Assembly: GCA_018432935.1 (NCBI GenBank)
Contig: JAHDSF010000022.1
Span: 248,001-312,000 of the forward strand
Reading direction: 5' to 3'
Origin: Rhodospirillales bacterium
GTDB taxonomy: Bacteria; Pseudomonadota; Alphaproteobacteria; Rhodospirillales; Shumkoniaceae
Length of the DNA stretch: 64,000 bases
Position 1 is the first letter of the stretch. Every line of letters starts with the position of its first letter. Position numbers and translations under genes: made by a program. The notes beneath the pieces are model-generated. The model was given only the letters and a program-made list of their open reading frames with translations, ran no database searches and had not been told where the DNA came from. Shown here piece after piece: positions 40,663 through 49,057 of the stretch.

Positions 40663-40956
40663 TCAACGAAGCGCCCCGCGCCGTTCGGGCGGGGGGGACT
40701 TCTTCAAGATCTGCCACGGAGACGATCCGTCCAGTCTCTCCGGAACCGGATCCTCGCCGCAGTCACCCCAGGGATGGCAGCGCACAATACGGTGCACCGC
40801 CAGCAGACTCCCCACCAGCGGACCGAACCGGCGGAGCGCCGTCACGGTATAGGCGGAGCAGGAGGGCTCGAACCGGCACGCGCCGGGCAGGATCGGCGAG
40901 ATCAGCCACTGGTAGGCGCGCACCAGGAAAATCAGCGGCCAAGCCAGGACGTTCAT
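40663..40956 (-). CDS. yidD: Membrane protein insertion efficiency factor YidD
   Basis: A 97-residue membrane-associated protein. An amphipathic N-terminal helix (LAWPLIFLVRAYQWLISPIL) precedes the family Cys motif CRFEPSCSAYTVTAL and RIVRCHPWGDCGEDP. It helps YidC-dependent insertion. The start overlaps the rnpA stop by four bases. The C-terminus PPPERRGALR is slightly longer than in E. coli. Confidence 0.96.
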   Translation of the reverse strand: MNVLAWPLIFLVRAYQWLISPILPGACRFEPSCSAYTVTALRRFGPLVGSLLAVHRIVRCHPWGDCGEDPVPERLDGSSPWQILKKSPPPERRGALR

Positions 40957-41339
40957 GTCGCCTGCTCCGCCGCTGTGCGGTACAGCCCCAGCCGCTTGAG
41001 GCCGCGCGTCAGGTCCTCGACGAGGGCGGGAAAGGGACGCACCAGCGTTTCCCCGCGGGCGATCACGACCAGATCGAAGCCGGGCACGGCATGGCCGGGC
41101 GCGACCTCGGCCACGACGGCGCGCAGCCGACGACGCGCGCGATTGCGCTGCACCGCCCCGCCCACCTTGCGACTTGCCGTGAAACCGATCCGCACCACCT
41201 CGACCCCGGTTCGCTCAGCCTCTTCGGGCGAGCGCCGCCGCGCCTGCAAAACCAAACCCGGAGCGACCCACTTATGTCGGGCCGCCGCGACCCGAAGGAA
41301 CTCGGACCGACGAAGAAGACGTTGCAGACGCGCGGCCAT
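40953..41339 (-). CDS. rnpA: Ribonuclease P protein component
   Basis: A 128-residue basic protein cofactor of RNase P, which matures tRNA 5' ends. The central RNR helix (GGAVQRNRARRRLRAVVAE) and RIGFTASRKVGGAVQRN are diagnostic, with LLRRSEFLRV at the start. The ATG at 41339 lies eight bases after the rpmH stop; the frame is open upstream over rpmH but not used. It is part of the classic rpmH-rnpA-yidD-yidC order. Confidence 0.95.
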   Translation of the reverse strand: MAARLQRLLRRSEFLRVAAARHKWVAPGLVLQARRRSPEEAERTGVEVVRIGFTASRKVGGAVQRNRARRRLRAVVAEVAPGHAVPGFDLVVIARGETLVRPFPALVEDLTRGLKRLGLYRTAAEQAT

Positions 41340-41346
41340 CGCCGAG

Positions 41347-41481
41347 CTAGGCGGAGAGGCGCTTGCGGCCCTTCGCGCGACGGCTGGCAAGGACTCGGCG
41401 ACCGCCGACGGTCGCCATCCGGGCACGGAAGCCGTGGCGCCGCTTGCGCACGAGTCTGCTCGGTTGATAGGTTCTTTTCAC
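41347..41481 (-). CDS. rpmH: 50S ribosomal protein L34
   Basis: A 44-residue protein too short for ordinary ORF cut-offs. It starts with GTG ([20 protein letters not shown] follows) and ends [11 protein letters not shown] then TAG, matching L34 along its whole length. It lies immediately upstream of rnpA. A good promoter sits 31 bases before its start. Confidence 0.97.
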   Translation of the reverse strand: MKRTYQPSRLVRKRRHGFRARMATVGGRRVLASRRAKGRKRLSA

Positions 41482-41511
41482 GATCCTCTCCGACCTCTGA
41501 CAAGGCCACGC

Positions 41512-41540
41512 TGTATACGGTTTCGCTTGTCCGGAGTCAA
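41512..41540 (-). promoter_or_regulatory. Sigma-70-type promoter of rpmH-rnpA-yidD-yidC
   Basis: On the minus strand TTGACT (41540-41535) and TATACA (41517-41512) are separated by exactly 17 bases, with transcription expected to begin about 25 bases before the rpmH GTG. It is the best match to a housekeeping promoter seen in the window. Confidence 0.7.
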
Positions 41541-41667
41541 CGGCGCCATCGGCCGGGAGGCGCCGTCGCGGTGGCCGTCACGACACCGTCACACAAAGGT
41601 GACTGGCAGAGATGTCCGAGCCGGGCATATCCCATAGGGGAGGACAAGGGATAGAGCGAACATTTCG

Positions 41668-42414
41668 ATGATGATGCCGGACGAGTCCTGCTTGGCGGGG
41701 CGCAAGCGCTGGAACGCGTGGCGCATCGTGCCGATCGCCGTGATCGTCGGCGGCCTCGCGCTGTTCCTCGGGCTCGGCTTTGACGAATATCTGTCGCTCG
41801 CCACCCTGCAACGGAACCGCGATGCCATCGTGGCCTGGACCGAGGCCAACGCTGCGACGGCGGCGGTCGGCTTCATTGCCGTCTATGCGGTTGCCGTGGC
41901 GCTCTCGCTTCCCGGAGCGAGCTGGCTGACGGTTTCGGGCGGGTTCCTGTTCGGCACCGCGGCCGGCGCCGTCTACTCGATGATCGGCGCCCTCGGCGGC
42001 GCCGTGGCTCTGTTCCTGGCTGCCCGCACCGCCTTCGCCGATCTGTTCCGGCCCAAAGTCGGCTGCGCCATGCACAGGATGGAGCAGGGCCTGCGCGAGC
42101 ACGCGCTGTCGTACCTGCTGTTTCTCCGCCTGGTCCCGGTGTTCCCGTTCTGGCTCGTCAACCTGGTCCCGGCGCTGCTCGGCATCCCGTTGCGGACATT
42201 CGTCGCCGGCACCGCGATCGGGATCATCCCGGGTACGCTGGTGTTCGCCGGGGTTGGCAACGGCCTCGGCGCCGTCCTCAGCCGGGGCGGCGTGCCGGAT
42301 TACGGCATCGTCTTCGATCCCGCGGTCCTGGCGCCCCTGCTCGGATTGGCGGTTCTCGCGCTGGTCCCCGTCTTCTATAAGAAGCTGAAGTGCCGGAGCG
42401 GGGGCAACCGCTAG
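41668..42414 (+). CDS. TVP38/TMEM64 (VTT-domain) membrane protein
   Basis: A 248-residue inner-membrane protein of the DedA/TVP38 superfamily. It has five or six TM helices and the core signature LPGASWLTVSGGFLFGTAAG. FLRLVPVFPFWLVNLVPALLGIPLRTF follows. The family is implicated in lipid scrambling and membrane homeostasis. It is followed after 17 bases by a mercuric-reductase-like flavoprotein. The two are known elsewhere as one fused bifunctional protein, so a functional partnership is likely. Confidence 0.93.
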   Translation: MMMPDESCLAGRKRWNAWRIVPIAVIVGGLALFLGLGFDEYLSLATLQRNRDAIVAWTEANAATAAVGFIAVYAVAVALSLPGASWLTVSGGFLFGTAAGAVYSMIGALGGAVALFLAARTAFADLFRPKVGCAMHRMEQGLREHALSYLLFLRLVPVFPFWLVNLVPALLGIPLRTFVAGTAIGIIPGTLVFAGVGNGLGAVLSRGGVPDYGIVFDPAVLAPLLGLAVLALVPVFYKKLKCRSGGNR

Positions 42415-42431
42415 TCGGAGCGGAGGCGGGC

Positions 42432-43844
42432 ATGGCAGCAGGGATCACGGCCGATATCTGCGTCATCGGCGCCGGATCCGGAGGCCTCACGGTCGCCGCG
42501 GGCGCCGCCCAGCTTGGCGCGTCGGTGGTGCTGGTCGAGCGGCGCCTCATGGGTGGCGACTGCCTGAACTATGGCTGCGTCCCCTCGAAAGCCCTGATTG
42601 CTGCCTCCCGCGCCGCTGCGGCGGTGCGCGAGGCCGGACGATTCGGCGTGCGGTCGAAGGATCCGGAGATCGACCCCGCCGCGGTCTTCGACCACGTCCG
42701 GAGGACGATCGCCGCCATCGCCCCCAACGATTCCGTCGAACGCTTCGAGGGGCTGGGGGTGCGCGTCGTCCGCGACCACGCCCGGTTCACCGGGCCGGAC
42801 GAGATCGCGGCGGGCGAGTTGCGCGTGCGCGCCAGGCGCTTCGTCATCGCAACCGGATCGGAGCCGGTGATCCCCGACGTCCCCGGTCTCGCCTCGGTGC
42901 CGCATCTCACCAATGAAACCGTGTTCTCGCTGGACGCCCTGCCGCGGCGGCTGATCGTTCTGGGCGGCGGGCCGGTCGGCATCGAGCTCGCCCAGGCGTT
43001 CCGCCGGCTCGGCTCCGAAGTGGCGGTGATCGACCGCGGCTCGATCCTGCCCCGCGACGACCCCGAGCTGGTGGCAGTGGTGCGCCGCCGCCTCGAGAGC
43101 GAGGGGATCGTGCTGTGCGAGCACGCCGAGCTCAGCCTGATCACCGCCGCCGGAGACGGGCTCGCGGCCATCCTCGCCGGCCGCTCGCTGTCGGGGACCC
43201 ACCTTCTGGTTGCCGCCGGCCGCCGCCCCGTCACCGACGGACTCGATCTCGACAAGGCGGGCGTCGAGTTCGGACCCGCTGGCATCGCGGTCGACGCCCG
43301 GCTGCGCACCTCCAACCGCCGCATCTATGCGGTCGGCGACGTCGTCGGCGGGCCGATGTTCACCCATGCGGCCGGCCATCATGCCGCGGTCGTGCTCAAG
43401 AATGCCCTGTTCCGGGTCCCGGCGAAGGTCGACGGCGCCGCCCTGCCGCGGGTCACGTACTGCGACCCCGAGCTGGCGCAAGTGGGCCTGAGCGAGCGCG
43501 ACTGCCGCGACCGAGGGCTCAAGTTCAGGATCCTGCGCTGGGGGTTTGCCGAGAACGACCGCGCCCGCACCGAGGCCGACATCGACGGCCTGACCAAGGC
43601 GCTGGTCGCCCCTAACGGCCGTATCCTCGGAGCCGGCATCGTCGGCGCCCATGCCGGCGAAACGCTGCACGGCTGGCTTGTGGCGATGGCCGGCGGCGTG
43701 CGCATCGGCCGGCTCGCCCAGATGATCTCCCCCTATCCGACGCGCGGCGAGATCATCAAGCGTGCCGCCGGCAGCTTCTACGCGCCGAAACTGTTCGGCG
43801 CGCGCACCCGCAGGCTGGTGCGGTTGCTGATGAAGCTGCCGTGA
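42432..43844 (+). CDS. Mercuric-reductase/lipoamide-dehydrogenase-like FAD oxidoreductase
   Basis: A 470-residue pyridine nucleotide-disulfide oxidoreductase class I protein. FAD-binding is CVIGAGSGGLTVA, and the redox-active disulfide is GGDCLNYGCVPSKAL (two Cys). The NAD(P)-binding motif is VLGGGPVGIELAQAF, and the second FAD motif is RIYAVGDVVGGPMFTHAAG. The dimerisation-domain active site has HAGETLHGW in place of the usual HP.E. It lacks the N-terminal MerA metal domain and the C-terminal Cys pair of MerA, so mercury reduction is unlikely. Start ATG follows GGAGG. It is coupled to the TVP38 gene. Confidence 0.92.
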   Translation: MAAGITADICVIGAGSGGLTVAAGAAQLGASVVLVERRLMGGDCLNYGCVPSKALIAASRAAAAVREAGRFGVRSKDPEIDPAAVFDHVRRTIAAIAPNDSVERFEGLGVRVVRDHARFTGPDEIAAGELRVRARRFVIATGSEPVIPDVPGLASVPHLTNETVFSLDALPRRLIVLGGGPVGIELAQAFRRLGSEVAVIDRGSILPRDDPELVAVVRRRLESEGIVLCEHAELSLITAAGDGLAAILAGRSLSGTHLLVAAGRRPVTDGLDLDKAGVEFGPAGIAVDARLRTSNRRIYAVGDVVGGPMFTHAAGHHAAVVLKNALFRVPAKVDGAALPRVTYCDPELAQVGLSERDCRDRGLKFRILRWGFAENDRARTEADIDGLTKALVAPNGRILGAGIVGAHAGETLHGWLVAMAGGVRIGRLAQMISPYPTRGEIIKRAAGSFYAPKLFGARTRRLVRLLMKLP

Positions 43845-43862
43845 CGGCGTCCCGCGGCGGCC

Positions 43863-44228
43863 TCAGTAGACCAGCGTCGCCTTGGCGGTGAGGATCTCCT
43901 CGGTCAGACGGGCGGCGGCAACCGGGTATGCGCCCTCGATCAGGTCGCTCTCCTCGATTCCGCGCTCGCGGATGCAGGGAACGCAGACTCCCAGCTTGCC
44001 GCCGTTCTCGATGAAGCTCTTCATGAGATCTTTCAGCGGAGGCAGGCCGGCCGCGCGGGCGTGCTCGACGATGCCCGCCTTGGCCAGGAAGACCGCCGGC
44101 CCCTGGAGGGCGACGAAGGCCTCGACATCCATCGTCAAGGCGGCGTTGGCGAGCACGAACGGCAGCGTCGCCTTCTCCGGGTTGTCGGGACCGTAGGTGC
44201 AGATGTAGACGATCTTTTCTGGCGACAC
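43863..44228 (-). CDS. DsrE/DsrF-like small sulfur-carrier-type protein
   Basis: A 121-residue protein of the DsrE/TusD/YchN-like fold. It starts VYICTYGPDNPEKATLPFVLANAAL and carries VFLAKAG and a Cys pair in KLGVCVPCIRERG, the position of the sulfur-carrying Cys in active DsrE proteins. Soluble, probably oligomeric. GTG at 44228 follows AAGGAGA. Its exact partner is unknown; it is convergent with the flavoprotein gene. Confidence 0.88.
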   Translation of the reverse strand: MSPEKIVYICTYGPDNPEKATLPFVLANAALTMDVEAFVALQGPAVFLAKAGIVEHARAAGLPPLKDLMKSFIENGGKLGVCVPCIRERGIEESDLIEGAYPVAAARLTEEILTAKATLVY

Positions 44229-44259
44229 GGCGGCTCTCCTTACGTTAGAGACCGCTCAT

Positions 44260-44286
44260 ATTATACGCTTCTCATATAGCCGCCAA
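44260..44286 (-). promoter_or_regulatory. Candidate promoter of the DsrE-like gene
   Basis: On the minus strand a perfect -10 TATAAT (44265-44260) stands about 30 bases before the GTG. A weak -35 TTGGCG (44286-44281) is only 15 bases away. ATATGAG occurs twice around the -10, which could be an operator. Confidence 0.35.
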
Positions 44287-44300
44287 GCGAAAGACGGCCA

Positions 44301-44519
44301 CTACCCCGCCGTGAGGATCTCCGCCGCGCGCTCCACCTGGTTGGGGAACATATCCGCGGGAACCCGCTCCCGTCCGAGCGCCTTCATGACCGTGAAGCGG
44401 GCGCAGGTCTCGAAATTGCCCTGGCAGTATTTCCGTTTCATCTGGTTCGCAAGAGCGGGCATCCCGGCCATGCGGTCGTTGAAGAACGGACATCCGGGAA
44501 CACACACGCAGTCGGCCAT
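44301..44519 (-). CDS. Small Cys-rich protein of unknown function
   Basis: A 72-residue protein with five Cys in the pattern C-x-C-x3-C near the N-terminus (ADCVCVPGCPFF) and C-x6-C in the middle (YCQGNFETCARF). It ends PNQVERAAEIL. The spacing suggests metal or Fe-S binding, or redox activity. I have seen similar short proteins near sulfur-metabolism genes but cannot name a family. It lies upstream of and in the same direction as the DsrE-like gene, with a separate promoter possible between them. Confidence 0.7.
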   Translation of the reverse strand: MADCVCVPGCPFFNDRMAGMPALANQMKRKYCQGNFETCARFTVMKALGRERVPADMFPNQVERAAEILTAG

Positions 44520-44715
44520 GACGGGGGACCTCCGGGCATTGTTGCGGCAACGGGGATGCTACCGTTGCTGGCGTCCATCCGACCACTACTGCAGACGTAT
44601 AGCATACTTTGATATGCCGCGACGCTGCGGGCAGCCGCAACGAACGAGAAGGGGTTCGCGGCGACTTCCAGTCCTGGGCCGGGGTGCGGGAGGCGCTGGC
44701 GGAAAGGAAGGCCGG

Positions 44716-46098
44716 TCAGCCCCGCTTCCAGCTTGTCCCTTGAGGTCCGTCCTCGAGCACGATGCCTTGCGCCTTGAGCGAGTCGCGGATGCGGTCGGCC
44801 TCCTGGAAATTCTTCGCCTTGCGCGCGGCCTTGCGCTCCTCGATCAGGCGCTCGATGTCGGCATCGGAAGGCCCGCCGCCGGCCGCCTTCTCGGGCGCCC
44901 ACTTGAACCATGCCTCCGGGTCCTGCTGCAGCAGCCCGAGGACCCCCGCCGCGGCCAGCAGCTCGCCCTTGGCGCGCGCCTTCTCGTCCTGGTCCGCCGC
45001 CTTGTTGAGGCGACCGGCGAGTTCGTGCAGGGCGGCGATCGCCGCCGGGGTGTTCAGATCGTCGCACAGCGCATCCATGACCGGACCCGGGATCGCCCGC
45101 TGCTCGGCCGCCACCTCCGCGCTGCCGCGCAGCGCCCCGTAGAAACGGTCGAGGGCGTCCTTGGCCTGCTGCAGCCCCTTTGCCGTCCAGTCGATCGGCT
45201 GGCGGTAGTGGGTCGACAGCATGGCGAGCCGGATCGCCTCGCCGGGAGCGGTGCCGCGGAGCTGGCGCACGGTGATGAAGTTGCCGAGCGACTTCGACAT
45301 CTTCTCGCCTTCCACCATCAGATAGCCGTTGTGCATCCAGTAGCGCACGAACGGCGCTCCGTGGGCGCAGGTGCTCTGGGCGATCTCGTTCTCGTGGTGG
45401 GGGAAGATCAGGTCCTGGCCGCCGCCGTGGATGTCGAAGGTGACGCCCAGGTATTTGCCGCTCATCGCCGAGCACTCGATGTGCCAGCCGGGGCGGCCGC
45501 GGCCCCACGGGCTGTCCCAGCCGGGCTGATCGGCGGTCGAGGGCTTCCACAGCACGAAGTCGGCGGCGTCCTTCTTATAGCCCGCCACCTCGACCCGGGC
45601 GCCGGCGATGATGGCGTCGCGGTCGAGGTTGGAAAGCCGACCGTAGTCCGCCATCGCCGGCACGTGGAACAGCACGTGGCCCTCGGATTCGTAGGCGAAG
45701 CCCCGGTCGACGAGGCGCCGGATCAGCTCGATCATGTCGGCGATGTGGTCGGTGGCGCGCGGCTCGACGCTCGGCCGCAGGCTGCCCAGGGCGGCCATGT
45801 CGTCGCGGAACGCCTTGGCGGTGCGCTCGGTGATGACGCGGATCGGCTCGCCCGAGGTCTCGGACGCCTTGATGATCTTGTCGTCGACGTCGGTGATGTT
45901 GCGAACGTAGACGACTTCCGGATAGAGGGTCCGGAGCAGCCGGAACAGGACGTCGAACACGATTACCGGGCGGGCGTTGCCGATGTGGGCGAAGTCGTAG
46001 ACCGTGGGTCCGCACACGTACATCCCGACCCGGGCCGGGTTGAGGGGCCGGAACGGCTCCTTGGCGTGGGACATCGTGTTGTAGATTTGCAGGGTCAC
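44716..46098 (-). CDS. cysS: Cysteinyl-tRNA synthetase
   Basis: Charges tRNA-Cys. It has 460 residues, class I. The HIGH motif is [14 protein letters not shown] is [11 protein letters not shown], and zinc ligands are Cys in [11 protein letters not shown] and the HIECSAM site. The C-terminal helical domain is followed by the family-conserved end region [11 protein letters not shown]. Two in-frame GTG codons compete. AGGAGG is directly against the first (46104), leaving no spacer, whereas it is six bases from the second (46098), so the latter is chosen. Confidence 0.96.
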   Translation of the reverse strand: MTLQIYNTMSHAKEPFRPLNPARVGMYVCGPTVYDFAHIGNARPVIVFDVLFRLLRTLYPEVVYVRNITDVDDKIIKASETSGEPIRVITERTAKAFRDDMAALGSLRPSVEPRATDHIADMIELIRRLVDRGFAYESEGHVLFHVPAMADYGRLSNLDRDAIIAGARVEVAGYKKDAADFVLWKPSTADQPGWDSPWGRGRPGWHIECSAMSGKYLGVTFDIHGGGQDLIFPHHENEIAQSTCAHGAPFVRYWMHNGYLMVEGEKMSKSLGNFITVRQLRGTAPGEAIRLAMLSTHYRQPIDWTAKGLQQAKDALDRFYGALRGSAEVAAEQRAIPGPVMDALCDDLNTPAAIAALHELAGRLNKAADQDEKARAKGELLAAAGVLGLLQQDPEAWFKWAPEKAAGGGPSDADIERLIEERKAARKAKNFQEADRIRDSLKAQGIVLEDGPQGTSWKRG

Positions 46099-46231
46099 GG
46101 TCACCCTCCTCGCATCGTCGTGCTCTCAAGCCGTGTCGTTATAGCGGAAGCGACACCGGATTTGGTAGTGGCGTCCTTGCCGGCCAGCCGGTAAAAGTCC
46201 TGCCACGCAGCGTCCGTCCGCGAGTCCCCTC

Positions 46232-48058
46232 ATGCAGCCCACGACCCTAGAACTGTTGTCCGCCATCCCGCCCAGCGCGGCGCAGTGTCTGTCATTGCTG
46301 GGGCTGCTGGTGGTGGCCGGAGGGTTTGCCCTGATCGGCGCCGCCCTGGGCGGCAGGGATCGGCTGCCAGAGGCGGATCTCCTGGTCGGCTGGGCGGTCG
46401 TCTCGGCGCTGCTCACGGTGGGCGGTCGGATCCTGCCGGTGCCGCTCGCCGCGCTCGCGGCGGTCGCGGCGCTGCTCGCGGTCGCCGCCGGAATCGTGCT
46501 GTGGCGGCGGCGCGAGATTCCGCTCGGCCGGGGCGGCGCATGGACCCTGGCCTGGCTGGTCCCGCTGCTTGCGGTAACGGCTTCGATGCAGCCGTCGCAA
46601 TGGGACGAGTTCTCGCAGTGGCTGCCCAATGCCCGCTACCTGGTGGAGTTCGAGGCTTTTCCGGCAACCTACGAGCCGCTGAGCGACAGCGTCTTCCCTG
46701 CCTACCCGCATGCCGTTCCGCTGGTGCCGTATCTGGTCAGCCGGCTGACAGGCGGCTTCGCCGAGAACGTGGTGGGCTGGTTCAACGTGATGCTGCTGGC
46801 CTGCGCCGGCCGGCTGACGGTGCGGCTGTTCCGCGATGACGACGAAGGCGGGCCGGCGGCGGCGGCCTGGGGGCTGCTGGCCGTGACCGCGCTTTCGCCC
46901 ACCTTCGTTCCCAAGCTGGTCCTGACCGCCTACGCCGACGTCGCCACGGCGGTGGCGTTCGGCTTTTCCGCGGTCCTGGGCTTGCGGCTGACGGGGGCCG
47001 GAAAGGGCCGCATGCTTCAGTTCGCGGCCGTGTTCGCCCTGCTGCCGATGACCAAGCAGGGCAATTTCGCCCTGATGGCCCTGCTTCTGGTGGCGCTGGC
47101 GTTCGAGGCCGCAAGCCGCGGCGCGCCGTTGGCACGCTGGCTGGCGCGCATCGGGGCCCTCCTGCTGCCGGCGGTGCTGGTGACGCTGGCCTGGCGGTTG
47201 GGGGTCGAGGCGGGGGTCGGCGAGATGAGGATCCGGCCGCCGGATGCGTGGAGCTGGGACGTCCTGCCGGAGATGCTGGGGAGCATGGCGTCGGTCGTCC
47301 GCTCCAAGGGCGGGTATTTCGGCCTCGGGTTGCTGCTGACGATCGCCGCCGGGCGCGATCTTTTCCGGTCGCGCTCTTCGGAACGCCCGACGGTCGCGGT
47401 GTTTGCGATCGCCTTCGTGGGCTACAATGCCTTCCTCTTCTTCGTCTATCTGGCCATCCTGGGCGGGCCGGAGAGCGCGACCGCCGCTTCCTTCTGGCGC
47501 TACAACACCCATCTTGGCATCCTGCAGCTCTTCGCCGCCGCAGCGCTGGCCGGCGCGCTCTGGCGCAGCCGCCCTCCCGGGCCGCGCGTCGGCAGGGCCC
47601 TGGCGGCGTTCGCCTGCGTCGCCGTCGTGGCGGTCCCCTTCCTCACCATCAAGTTCCTGCGCTTCGACCGCCAGCCGGTGAAGGTCCACGTGCGGCAGGT
47701 CATCGCCGAAATGGCGCCCCTGATCGTGCCCGCCGGCGCGCCCATGGTGGTGGTCGATCCGCGGGGCTCCGGGTTCTATGCGAACTACCTTGATTATCAT
47801 CTGGGGTTCGGGCGCCAAGTGGTGGATTCGATCAACGCCTTTACGCCGCTCACCCCGGGCCAGCTTGCCGCAGCGCTCGACCCCGGACATGCCTTCTACA
47901 TGTGGGTCCACACCCAGACGCCGCAGACCGCCGCGATCATCGGCCTCGATCTGCCGGGCACATCCTCTCACCTGCTCGCATCCGAGGGCGGCCGCTGGCG
48001 TCTCGTCAAGTCGTGGCCGTTCCCCGGCTACACCGACCCGGCAGCGGTAAAGGACTGA
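46232..48058 (+). CDS. GT-C-like polytopic membrane protein, probable glycosyltransferase
   Basis: A 608-residue protein with about ten or more TM helices and a C-terminal soluble segment (about 490-608). After the early TM helices, a periplasmic loop carries Asp125-Glu126 in SQWDEFSQWLPNAR. That acidic pair in the first loop is typical of GT-C enzymes that use polyprenyl-phosphate sugars. The next gene is a polyprenyl-phosphate-type GT2, a frequent pairing. The acceptor is unknown; the protein is not close enough to ArnT or PMT to name. Confidence 0.75.
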   Translation: MQPTTLELLSAIPPSAAQCLSLLGLLVVAGGFALIGAALGGRDRLPEADLLVGWAVVSALLTVGGRILPVPLAALAAVAALLAVAAGIVLWRRREIPLGRGGAWTLAWLVPLLAVTASMQPSQWDEFSQWLPNARYLVEFEAFPATYEPLSDSVFPAYPHAVPLVPYLVSRLTGGFAENVVGWFNVMLLACAGRLTVRLFRDDDEGGPAAAAWGLLAVTALSPTFVPKLVLTAYADVATAVAFGFSAVLGLRLTGAGKGRMLQFAAVFALLPMTKQGNFALMALLLVALAFEAASRGAPLARWLARIGALLLPAVLVTLAWRLGVEAGVGEMRIRPPDAWSWDVLPEMLGSMASVVRSKGGYFGLGLLLTIAAGRDLFRSRSSERPTVAVFAIAFVGYNAFLFFVYLAILGGPESATAASFWRYNTHLGILQLFAAAALAGALWRSRPPGPRVGRALAAFACVAVVAVPFLTIKFLRFDRQPVKVHVRQVIAEMAPLIVPAGAPMVVVDPRGSGFYANYLDYHLGFGRQVVDSINAFTPLTPGQLAAALDPGHAFYMWVHTQTPQTAAIIGLDLPGTSSHLLASEGGRWRLVKSWPFPGYTDPAAVKD

Positions 48059-48059
48059 C

Positions 48060-49055
48060 ATGCTTGACAAAGCCCACGCCGCGGGGCAGGCAGAGGTGGC
48101 GGCAGCCAGCAGCGGACGCTCGTGCATGAAGATCGCCGTCCTGATCCCCTGCTACAACGAGGAAGCGTCCATCGCCCAGGTGGTTCGCGATTTCAGCGCC
48201 GCCCTGCCGAAGGCGACCATCTACGTCTACGACAACAACTCGCAGGACGGCACCGCCAAAGCGGCGCGCGCCGCCGGCGCGACCGTTCGCCGCGAGCCCC
48301 TGCAGGGCAAGGGTCACGTGGTGCGGCGGATGTTCTCGGACATCGAGGCGGACGTCTACGTGATGGTCGACGGCGATGCCACCTACCATGCCCCCAGCGC
48401 GCCGGCGATGGTTGACAAGCTGGTCGAGGACAACCTCGACATGGTGGTCGGCACCCGGCTGCAGACCGGCGAGGGGGGAGCCTTTCGCAGCGGCCACTAT
48501 CTCGGCAACCGCATCCTCACCGGGTTCGTCGCCTGGCTGTTCGGCAACCGCTTCCGCGACATGCTGTCGGGCTACCGGGTCTTCTCGCGCCGCTTCGTGA
48601 AGTCTTTCCCGGCGCTGTCGGTCGGCTTCGAGACCGAGACCGAGCTTGCGGTCCACGCCCTCGGTCTGGCGATGCCGGTGGCGGAGGTGGAGACACCGTA
48701 CTTTTCGCGGCCCGAGGGTTCGAGCTCGAAGCTGCGGACCTACCGCGACGGATGGCGGATCCTGGTCACCATCCTCGAGCTGCTGAAGCGGGAACGGCCG
48801 CTGTTCTTCTTCGGTTGGCTGTTCGCCGGCCTCGGCGCGCTGTCGCTCGCCCTTGGCGCCCCGGTCGTCGTGACGTTCCTGGAAACGGGGCTGGTGCCCC
48901 GCTTTCCCACCGCGATCCTGGCGACCGGCGTGATGATCCTCGCCTTCCTCAGCCTGACGGCCGGCTTCATCCTCGACACCGTCACCCATGGCCGGCGCGA
49001 GAACAAACGCCTTCACTACCTGACCCTCGGCTCCTGCCGGCCTCAGGACCGCTGA
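48060..49055 (+). CDS. GT2 family glycosyltransferase, DPM1/GtrB-like
   Basis: A 331-residue enzyme expected to move a sugar from a nucleotide donor to polyprenyl phosphate on the cytoplasmic face. The GT-A domain starts at KIAVLIPCYNEEASI, and VYDNNSQDGT and the DxD-type VMVDGDATYH (about residue 102) follow. MLSGYRVFSRRF and a TM pair (about 245-270 and 283-310) complete it. ATG at 48060 has AAAGGA in front; a second ATG at 48126 would trim 22 residues. It begins one base after the upstream stop and its 3' end overlaps the convergent MFS gene by 13 bases. Confidence 0.92.
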   Translation: MLDKAHAAGQAEVAAASSGRSCMKIAVLIPCYNEEASIAQVVRDFSAALPKATIYVYDNNSQDGTAKAARAAGATVRREPLQGKGHVVRRMFSDIEADVYVMVDGDATYHAPSAPAMVDKLVEDNLDMVVGTRLQTGEGGAFRSGHYLGNRILTGFVAWLFGNRFRDMLSGYRVFSRRFVKSFPALSVGFETETELAVHALGLAMPVAEVETPYFSRPEGSSSKLRTYRDGWRILVTILELLKRERPLFFFGWLFAGLGALSLALGAPVVVTFLETGLVPRFPTAILATGVMILAFLSLTAGFILDTVTHGRRENKRLHYLTLGSCRPQDR

Positions 49056-49057
49056 GG
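49041..49057. other. Palindrome carrying both stop codons of convergent overlapping genes
   Basis: CCTCAG (49041-49046) is inverted as CTGAGG (49052-49057). The TGA of the GT2 gene (49053-49055) and the TGA of the MFS gene (complement of 49043-49045) are the two symmetrical arms. It is too short to be a strong terminator. Confidence 0.6.

Noticed and set aside
38836-41637. 933-codon plus-strand frame across engB, yidC, yidD and rnpA
   Set aside because: It is antisense to four clearly recognised genes and its translation is low-complexity without domains.
42432-43844. Flavoprotein as a true mercuric reductase
   Set aside because: It lacks the N-terminal metal-binding domain and the C-terminal Cys pair, and no other mer gene is present.
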